Assembly (NCBI GenBank): GCA_025642065.1
Contig: JAODUP010001182.1
Location: forward strand, 26,001-90,000
Origin: Paralvinella palmiformis
Lineage: Eukaryota; Annelida; Polychaeta; Terebellida; Alvinellidae
Reading direction: 5' to 3'
DNA: 64,000 bases
Positions 56,240 to 64,000 of this stretch are shown here, piece by piece (the first letter of the stretch is position 1; every line of letters begins with the position of its first letter). Position numbers and translations under genes: made by a program. The notes beneath the pieces were generated by a model. The model did not search any database, was not told the origin of the DNA, and was given only the letters and a program-made list of their open reading frames with translations.

Positions 56240-56454
56240 GTCAGTAGACTTGTTACGACAGCTATACTGACTCACAAAGAAGACAAAGCCAGAATGTTGA
56301 CTATTTTTATTCAAAAAACAAACACCAGTACACTATCTCATCCTATTCGTCCCATTGTCTTGTCTTAAATATGTTGGCTCTAGGCAATTTTATAATAAAC
56401 TATACGTTACGTTTTATTTACTGATGCACGCGCGCACACAGACACCTAAATTAT

Positions 56455-56593
56455 ACACAGATGATTGCTGAGACGTTACACGTGTCTCAGCATGAAAAGT
56501 CGTAACTACGAATACAGACCCCTGAAGAATCGTCCAGAGTTTGAATAAACCCTTCGAGATTCTCTTTGCCAGTGCCTTATTCCACACGACTAA
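56455..56593 (-). repeat. GT-repeat family copy 4, with perfect hairpin
   Basis: Minus strand: GGAATAAGGCACTGGCAAAG, TCAAACTCTGGACGATTC, TTCAGGGGTCTG, then GCTGAGAC...GTCTCAGC (8-bp perfect arms, 56467-56491). AC-rich DNA adjoins at 56594. Confidence 0.75.
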
Positions 56594-57019
56594 AACACAC
56601 AGACACAAACACAAGCAGGCGTATACACAAAGATAAACTCAAACATGCACACACAAACGCATATACAAACGCACACGCCTAAATTGATACGCAGATGGGG
56701 GAAATGAGGGAGCGGGTGACGCTTGCTCAAACGCTCGCGCACACTGGTATACTTACATCGCGTGCTTATGTCTACATCGACGTCTCCTTATCCAGATGTG
56801 AACTATGTAAGACCAGTTTGAAAATCACGGACTAATCAATCTATATCCCTGCCATCATTCTATTATAATTAGAACTCATATCGGTTCAGGTGTTAACTCG
56901 GAATTTCAATCAATTACTAATAACATTATTGCGCTCGATGTAATTAATATTATCTCCACTAATCGCAAAGGTAAATCTAATTATTAATTAAATGTTTATA
57001 ATTCAAATGGAGCCTTACC

Positions 57020-57175
57020 ATGGCGCGTTGCCCTCCTATAGAACATGGCGCTACAAACTTCCGGGGCGCGGGTTCGAATACCACTTATAGCTGTTGCTGT
57101 GCATGGGGGGTTTCTCCTGAGGGGGGCGAGTTCTTCGGCCACGAGTCCCGGCACAGAGGCTAAGCCGGCAACTCA
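57020..57175 (+). mobile_element. SINE-like element, diverged
   Basis: tRNA-like start (TTGCCCTCCTATAGAACATG), B box GCGGGTTCGAATACC, then GTGCATGGGGGGTTTCTCC and CCCGGCACAGAGGCTAAGCC. Confidence 0.4.
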
Positions 57176-58055
57176 CTGACTCACTCACTTACTTACCACC
57201 GCGTGCCGTATCATGTAATCTTACCTGATTAAGCAGTACGCAAGAGTACGTCCTTCCAAGCCGGAACTCGTCAAGGGACAGAAAATGCGCCATTGTAGGA
57301 TTGGAATCGGGATTTTTGGTTTTCTCAAATCTTAGTTGGATTTCGTTGCCACCGAACTACTGTGGGCTCGGTTTAGATCAAGATTACAGGCAACATAACA
57401 AGTACTGGCTGGGTATCACCGACTCAGTATTGAAGTACATATGTGGAAGTTCTATCTGGGTACTTACTAGCTGATGAATGAAATTAATACCAAATCTTCT
57501 AAGAGGATACGTAAAGGATGCACCCCAAAACATGTCTTTGTAACTTTTCATTGCTTTGATAACAGATAGCTATTTTAAGATTACATGGTACGGTTTTATA
57601 TGATAAATTACTCGGTAGCGCGCGATTTTGAGGAATGTTAATTTTCGCTTTGAAATAAGGAAATGCTAAAAACGTGTCTACCTGAGCGATATATAAATAT
57701 GTTCCAACTTAATAATAGCTTCAATTTAATTAGATAAAATGAACGATTTTTAATCCGCGTTATGGGAGGTGAATGAAGAATTACGTCAAACGCCTTTTGT
57801 GGGGGCTAATTTACGTATGGGTGGCTAAAAATGATGTATTTCGTGAAAAGTGACAAAATCCCCCTTTTCTCTTAAAATCAGATGATATCCCATTAATTCT
57901 TAATGCCCAATAATCCAATTTGGCTTTTCATTGTCACCTGTATGTCAGCCAGATAAACACGAAGTACATCGAACAATAACAACTGAGCTAGCCACCTCAT
58001 ACTGGATCCGGTTCATACACGTACATCAGCAGATCAGATTCTATTTATTTTTAAT
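57176..58055. other. Intergenic stretch, nothing recognised
   Basis: No gene or known repeat seen. Confidence 0.35.
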
Positions 58056-58059
58056 ATTA

Positions 58060-58450
58060 ATGGTTATTTTTCATTAATTTAATCATTTGAATTGTTTTCT
58101 TTCAAAACGTAGAATTGCCATCTAAATTGAGCTATATTCACTAGAGGTCGTCACTAGCTGAATTGCTTCGTCAACTTTAGAGTATTGACGAAACATACAT
58201 ATCCCTGTTCCGATATGCTGAAACATGAAACGTTATTAGTGAACACATCTTTCGAGCAATATTTTAATATTAATGACTATGCTGTAATAGTTAAATCGTT
58301 TAAAGTTTCTTTCAAAATTGAGAGTGGTCATCGAAAGCGAGCTATATTCACTAGAGGTCGCAACTATCGGAATGGCTTCGTCAACTTTAGAGTCAACATC
58401 TCAAAGGTGAAGTATGAAATGTTATTTAGTGAACGCATCTTTCGATGATG
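58060..58450. repeat. Diverged tandem duplication, 210-bp period
   Basis: GCTATATTCACTAGAGGTCG occurs at 58131 and 58341. TTCGTCAACTTTAGAGT and TAGTGAACRCATCTTTCGA keep their order in both copies. The right copy is part of an 88-codon open frame that is probably incidental. Confidence 0.8.
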
Positions 58451-59049
58451 TATTTTATTACCTGTATTTGTAATCAGACGGTTACTAAAATCAATATGGT
58501 GCTAAAATATTTATCACGACATAGCATGGCATAGTACACCACTTATGATCAAATTACCAGGATGGAGCGGATTTTGTCACCTCTCTCCTGATGTAGCCTT
58601 TTCCCTCATTTATTTTCAAGCATTTCTGTAATATTTGAGCGCCGATTCAATGGATGGAAATATTTAAAAAAAGGTAAACACGTAAAGAATCGGTGCGAGT
58701 CCGTTTTCCACATGACAAAGTTGCTTCGCTTGTCTAATTATATTTCCTGATGATTTAACAACTATTTTGTTTGGCATATGGTGAATATAATACCAAGCTT
58801 TACCGTCCCCCGTCCACTTACACTTGTAAAATAAAGACACCTCCACACATCAGCTCAACTAAAACATGCGAAAATATAAAACCAAAATAGGATGCGTTTA
58901 TATCAGTGTTCTTTTGTCGGGAACAATTTAGTAATTCTGAAAACAAATCCATAACCGTTCAGCCATCCAGACGGGGGGGGGGGCTTCCCCATGTTATCAA
59001 TCGTATCTTTCTAACGTCTACACGTTCCGCAATGTTTACTGTAAGTTGG
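58451..59049. other. Intergenic stretch, nothing recognised
   Basis: A G run at 58974-58983. No gene seen. Confidence 0.35.
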
Positions 59050-59209
59050 TGAATGAGGTAGGCTAATGGGGGCCGTGCGACCTCCAAAAGTAATTAGTCA
59101 AAATGAAAAATGAAATGCCCTTCAGCTATCAAACTGTCGTGTTTTGAACCCGGGTGCTATATATCTGTGGCCAACCACGCTGCCATTTAGGCTATGGAGG
59201 TACCCCAAC
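59050..59209 (-). mobile_element. SINE-A related copy, minus strand
   Basis: Minus strand: A box (AAATGGCAGCGTGGTTGGCC), B box CCGGGTTCAAAAC and body AAGGGCATTTCATTTTTCATT. Same subgroup as 3357-3534 and 61763-61943. Confidence 0.7.
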
Positions 59210-59542
59210 CAGAATTGGGTACGAACCATACCTTTTATGACATCTATGACAATACATCTACAAGCATGCTTAAATGTATACAGAAAATGTATACAAATGT
59301 ACACAGATAAATGTATGCAAATATAGTTATTTCACAGAAAAATATGTATACGTGCACAAAATCGTGATCATCTATTGAGAAATAAAGGCCTTTTCGTACT
59401 TCTGTTTCGTTGTTTATTAATTGCGTGTGCGTGCGTGCGTGCGTGCGTGCGTGCGCAGGTTATTACAGTCCTCTAATTTCTATATATGTACCTTACATTG
59501 TAAAGTTACTTAATTAATAAAATTTAAATTGGAAATAAATGC

Positions 59543-59546
<4 letters not shown>

Positions 59547-59601
<55 letters not shown>
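59547..59601. repeat. (AT)n microsatellite
   Basis: About 27 units. Confidence 0.95.
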
Positions 59602-59605
<4 letters not shown>

Positions 59606-59743
59606 TTGAAAATAAAATGGAATATAATTTTGTTTGTTATATTAGAATTATGTTTTTCCAGCGAAAGCATCGGGATATAGTGAATTTTATGTATTTATCG
59701 ATATAATTACCCTATGTGGAATATACTTTTGCCTTTGTAAGAA

Positions 59744-60640
59744 TCACATTTCAATATTGGTATGACCACCACGTGCATCGTACAGAGCTTGTACTCGTCG
59801 AGGCATGCTGTCAATGAGGGTTGCCAGGGTTTGAAGGGGCAGAGCTTGCCATGCATCAATGACAGCCTGTCGCAATTCCGTCAGATTAGTAGGTTGGTTG
59901 GCACTTGCATCCATGATGCGTGTTACTTCAGACCGTATATTCTCTATAGGAGTCATATCCAGAGACACTGTTGGCCATTCCATGTGTTCTATCCCTTCAG
60001 TTTCCATGAAATTGACCACTGTGTGATCTCCGTGAGGCCTGGCGTTGTCATCCTGGTACACAAAATTATACCCAAATGTCAGACGAGCTAATGGCAATAA
60101 CTTTTCCTCCAGGATCTGTAGGTACGGGTACTGATCCAGGTTTTCATCGATGATGTGAACGTCACATTTTCCACCATAGTGGGAAACACCCCGTATGGTA
60201 AATCCACCGGCCCTGCTTGGACTCTAGGTACGATGCAATCTTATAGGTTTCATGTTGCTGTCTGCGGAGCCGGATACGACCATCTATCCGGTAAAGCGGG
60301 TATCTGAATTCATCGCTGAAGATGACATGCTGCTAATGACCTGGTCGCTAGTGGAGATGGTTTCTAGCCCAATCCATACGCCTGATAATAAAAGTTTCTT
60401 CTGGGGTCTCCTGGCGAAGCCCTACAGTCATAGACAGTATTAATTGCGAGGAATTAGATGCAGCAAGTGCATACGTGGACCCAGTGCAGCCGCCTGTGCC
60501 ACCGACACCCGGCTCCAGTCCACAACAAGAGTTGCATTGGTGTGTATTTGTTTGTTTTGGTATAAGTTCAATTGATAAGTCAACACACTGTGCCTGAATG
60601 CGAGTATTTTCCTCATCCTATGACATAACATCATTTAAAA
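59744..60640 (-). pseudogene. Tc1-type transposase relic (DD34E)
   Basis: The minus-strand frames carry the transposase core. VIFSDEFRYPLYRIDGRIR (first catalytic D) lies near 60270-60330. VYQDDNARPHGDHTVV and MEWPTVSLDMTPIENI lie in 59744-60097, with 34 residues between the second D and the E. An N-terminal part (LVVDWSRVSVAQAAALGP) lies near 60480-60530 in another frame. Frameshifts and stops separate the parts. Transposases of this family cut and paste DNA at TA sites. Clear terminal inverted repeats were not found. Confidence 0.85.
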
Positions 60641-61604
60641 TAAAGTGGCATTTGTCTGTACACGGGAGCCCGGTGGATGCATGGGGCTCTCCAATATATG
60701 GCCTATACTAGTATATGCAGGGGTTTGCCGCCCTCGGTGTATCTTTTTAGCCATTTTATGTAATTTTCGGTTGGGGGGTTCGGACGGGTTTTGACGGCAC
60801 TTACACGTCGGATATAATCAGTTAATCATTGGTATTTCATGTATGTTTCTTTGCATGCGACACAATACAACATTTTATATTTTTAATATAGACCATTTGA
60901 AATACGTAATACACGTTAAAGAAGGTCGCGTGGAGAGTTTGCAGTATTTGTTTGGCAAAGATGACGTCACATTCCGAAGTTTTCCGAATATTCTCGCTTA
61001 AAGTTGTTTCCATGTGAGATGCTAGCAAAGCAAGTTTTAAAACCACTGTAGCTTTATTTCTAGGGAAAAAATTAATATATCTTAAAATCACTGTAACTTT
61101 AATTCATTTTGACTAATTCAGGGAACATTTTTTAATAGGATATGTATATGTTGCTGAACAACAATCAAGGCCGTAATCACATAATTTTAAACGAAAACAA
61201 ACGAATGAACGAACAAACCGTTTTGCGGTTTCTCCCTAATTTGCTATGCGTTGATTGGACAGAAATTAAAACGAATTTGAATAATAGGACATGTTTTTCC
61301 CAGTCCACTCATAAATTATTAATTTCTAACACTTCGTAAGTCTCACCCCCACGCGTGCTGTAACCAGATCGGTGTCCCGTGTTCAGCTTTCATCGACGAT
61401 AATCTATTTCGTTGACTCTTCCCAGATAAACATCAAAGACAATGGAGTCAAAGACAATGGATGTTTTGAGGTAATTTGATTATTGGGTATTGAATACATG
61501 TATTTATTAATATTATTATTATTATTTAATTTCTTTATTTCAAGGGGTTCTTTTAATTTGCCATGCTCGCGTTTATTTACCTCTAGAGTATCTTGTCGAT
61601 GACT
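60641..61604. other. Intergenic stretch, nothing recognised
   Basis: TGACGTCA at about 60962. Short (ATT)n near 61508. No gene seen. Confidence 0.35.
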
Positions 61605-61712
61605 TTTGTTGAATGACCACTGTTCTAAGTCAGGGATAATAATATTGTAAATAATATTGTAAAGCACCTTAGAGCAGCTTCTAGCTGAATATGGCGTTAT
61701 ATAAACACACAT
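61605..61712 (+). mobile_element. SINE-B, 5'-truncated copy
   Basis: TCAGGGATAATAATATTG, GTAAAGCACCTTAGAGCAGC and TTCTAGCTGAATATGGCG match the 3' part of the 32068-32394 element. ATT units follow. Confidence 0.75.
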
Positions 61713-61762
61713 ATTATTATTATTCGAATACTTCGAGGTAGGCAGAAGAGGGGGAGTTGTAA

Positions 61763-61943
61763 TGTTGCTGTTTTACAGCCACTGTTGTGCACAAGGTAGG
61801 CTAAACAGGCAGAGTGACCTCCAAAGGTTACAAGGAGAAGTGAAAGATGAACTACGCTTCTGATATATGCAAGCCGGGGTTTTAACCCAGTTGCTATAGA
61901 TATGTGGCCAACCGCGCTACCAGTTAGGCCATGAAGGCACCCC
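61763..61943 (-). mobile_element. SINE-A related copy, minus strand
   Basis: Minus strand: A box (CTAACTGGTAGCGCGGTTGG), B box TGGGTTAAAACCCC and a body with TAGTTCATCTTTCACTTCTC. The tail is TTGTGCACAACAGTGGCTGT. Confidence 0.78.
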
Positions 61944-62529
61944 TGGTGTGTGTGTGTTTTTTTAGGGTACATAGAAAGAGGCAACAGGCACAGAGCATCA
62001 ACATATCTAAACATCATTCGAGACCTACCTCCATAAATCTAAATACAAATACAACTATACATACATTAATCTAAAAATTAAATGTTCCATACCTCCACAT
62101 ATTGATAGATGTATGCGTATACCTAAGCATGTGTCTGGTCTACTCATTAGCCTGTGGGAACCAGCTAATTCGCTTTTCGTACGCGACAAATATGTCACGC
62201 CCACAGGAAAGCGGCTACATGCAGGTTACGTACAAAAAGCGGAAGCACGTAAAAACATACCATTTGATACCACAGCTCGCAACAAACAACACGTTCGTTT
62301 GGTTCAATGGTGACTTGCTACATACATATCATAAACTATTTTGAAATCACAGTTTACATTCAACAGTAATTTTCTGTGGTCCAAAAGAAACCTGTATATA
62401 AAACATTTCGACACCTCAGATGCTGACCTCAGCTTTATTCTGGGTTCGAATAACTAAATAAATCGTACTTATGTCAACCATATATGTCAATACACGTCCG
62501 ACTAGTCTGGCGTCGAAGTTATTCTCTAA

Positions 62530-62592
62530 CGTGTGTGTGTGTGTGTGTTTGTTTGTGTATGTGTGTGTGTGTGTGTGTGCGTGTGTGTGTGT
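62530..62592. repeat. (GT)n microsatellite
   Basis: Imperfect GT tract. CATCAGGGTACTGAAT follows directly, a fragment resembling the GT-repeat family. Confidence 0.9.
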
Positions 62593-62742
62593 AACTCATC
62601 AGGGTACTGAATGAGGGAACTGTTTGTTTATTTTGTTGATCAGGAAGAATCCCCAGGCTGTCGCTTAATCAGCACAGCCTCTATGTTGGAATGGTTGAGA
62701 AACCTCCTCCCCCACCACTCACAGGGGAGCAGTACGGAAAGA

Positions 62743-62986
62743 TGGAGCCGAAATACCCTGAGGGTGGTCACTGCCAGAGTATTTTACGTCCTCAGGTGGT
62801 TTTTAACGTCCCCCTTTATTTTAAATAATTCAGTGGAGACGGCAGCGCCATTTAACGTGGTCAGCCACCCACAATGTTGTGAGCCGAGAAATTAATCCCT
62901 GGAAAAGTTTCGACCTCTTACGGGGTTCGAAACTTTGACCGTTGGCATCAAGTGCCGGGTGCTTAACCGCTAGGCCACCGGAGCTC
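62743..62986 (-). mobile_element. tRNA-derived SINE (SINE-C), minus strand
   Basis: Minus strand: GAGCTCCGGTGGCCTAGCGG TTAAGCACC head with A box, B box GTTTCGAACCCC, then GGCTCACAACATTGTGGGTGG and AAAACCACCTGAGGACGT. One copy is seen in the window. Confidence 0.65.
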
Positions 62987-64000
62987 ACTTCACTGTTGAG
63001 TCAATCGCTACTGGCTTATATAGTCATTCCCGGACCAGAGACCCAGCGTGATACTTGCGGCCAGGCACCAGTTATCTGATCGTATCAGTACTCATCAGGG
63101 AACTGAATTCAGAGTCATTTATAATGTCTCACCGGTCCCCTATTTATCGATCATGATCATCGTGTCCAGATATGGATGGCGATGTAGGAAGGTAATCTAA
63201 TCTAATCTACTGGTGGTAGTTAGCGGCGAAGCATTTTAGAGATCCAGTTCAAGTTAGGATGCAACAGAATAGAAAATCCCCAGATCCATAGGCCACCTGG
63301 ATAAGAAAGTAGTCACTTCATAATAAATGTATTCAACGGAAAGTAAACGGACGAACGAGATTTCTGCAGCTTTTTCCTGGCACGTAATCACCGACATCGG
63401 AAGAAAAAAAATCGTATTTCGTTCGGAAAATAGTATTTCAGGTCAGAAATCTCCTGTTGTTGTCGGTTGTAATTCACAGGGCGTTGGATAGTTTTAGGAA
63501 TCAATTTTAGTTTTTTCGTTCGCATTCCAGCACAAATACCTGTTGATTGTTGGTATATCTATTGTGAAAATCTCTTATCGCCTGTTTCCGTGGCATCCAG
63601 ATGAGATCAGAGTTTGAGCCTATCCCATTTTATTTATGGCAAGGGCTCTAAAAGCTGTCAAGACGATGGTGACATCTGGCGGATTTCCATCTTTAACAAA
63701 ATTATTTCTGCCGTCCACTTTCCGTTTGCACATCATTTATTTGGGTGAAACTGTAATATATGAATTTAACAAACAAACAATTTACAAACGTTTGTGTTAT
63801 GATACAGATAATTTCCAATTTCAATATTTTATTATCACAGACTGTATTCGTGGATCTCGTTCTATTTCCCATCCTAACATCCTATCGCGCATCTATCTTC
63901 GCCATCTTCGATCGTCTTCGTTTTCATCTTCGTATCATCGCGTCTTCGACGGAAATAATCCATTTGTTTTTAATTAGTTTTCCTAAATATCAACAGGTGC
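62987..64000. other. Intergenic stretch, nothing firm recognised
   Basis: 63092-63150 resembles the 3' part of the GT-repeat family (CATCAGGGAACTGAATTC, TAATGTCTCACCGGTCCCC). A 113-codon open frame at 63636-63977 has no recognised domain. Confidence 0.35.

Noticed and set aside
61142..61339. Small ORF gene
   Set aside because: No recognised domain, AT-rich composition and no splice or promoter support.
62102..62344. Overlapping ORFs in two frames near 62.1-62.3 kb as a gene
   Set aside because: Neither product is recognised and the two frames are equally open, which suggests chance.

Overview
This window looks like genomic DNA of an invertebrate animal, most probably a mollusc (inference only: no species marker is visible). 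It is dominated by microsatellites, tRNA-derived SINEs, decayed non-LTR retrotransposons (LINEs) and small DNA transposons. There is no operon-like gene packing, and the only well-supported host protein is split by GT-AG introns. I recognise no prokaryotic or viral gene. Most long open frames here are simple repeats read as protein. One host gene is well supported. It is a neuronal calcium sensor (recoverin/neurocalcin family) on the + strand, in four coding exons at 20981-21085, 36708-36863, 39348-39464 and 41575-41769. All junctions are phase 0 with GT/AG boundaries, and the joined product is 190 residues, the usual family size. It has the degenerate CPSG first EF-hand and three canonical EF-hands. 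Its position 6 is proline where the myristoylation consensus normally has a small residue. Intron 1 is about 15.6 kb and carries minisatellites, SINEs, a LINE relic and one candidate small transmembrane exon at 24629-24790. Introns 2 and 3 carry a recent direct duplication that flanks exon 3. Region by region: 1-18.6 kb is intergenic. It holds a TTAA-flanked MITE (757-1644), a CR1/L2-like LINE relic (1835-2895), many SINEs, a second TTAA-flanked MITE (10247-10875) and two minisatellites. 17.4-20.8 kb is the upstream region of the calcium sensor gene: a CpG-dense block, a roughly 1-kb degenerate array of about 35-bp units with CCAAT-like boxes, then a CpG-rich proximal region with a perfect CRE motif and a 16-codon upstream ORF. 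21-41.8 kb is the gene body. 42-64 kb is intergenic, with a 19-bp minisatellite, two LINE copies of one family in inverted orientation that share the same premature stop codon, a Tc1-type (DD34E) transposase relic, a diverged 210-bp tandem duplication and more SINEs. At least 14 copies or fragments of one tRNA-derived SINE family (called SINE-A here) lie in the window. Nested insertions give relative ages: SINE-A sits inside a LINE with a target-site duplication, and another LINE appears to sit inside a SINE-A copy. I do not see a clearly new biological system. The best leads are a roughly 130-bp repeat family that always sits beside (GT)n tracts and can end in a hairpin, the two TTAA-flanked MITEs, and the array upstream of the calcium sensor gene. 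All family names such as SINE-A to D and GT-repeat family are labels used only here.
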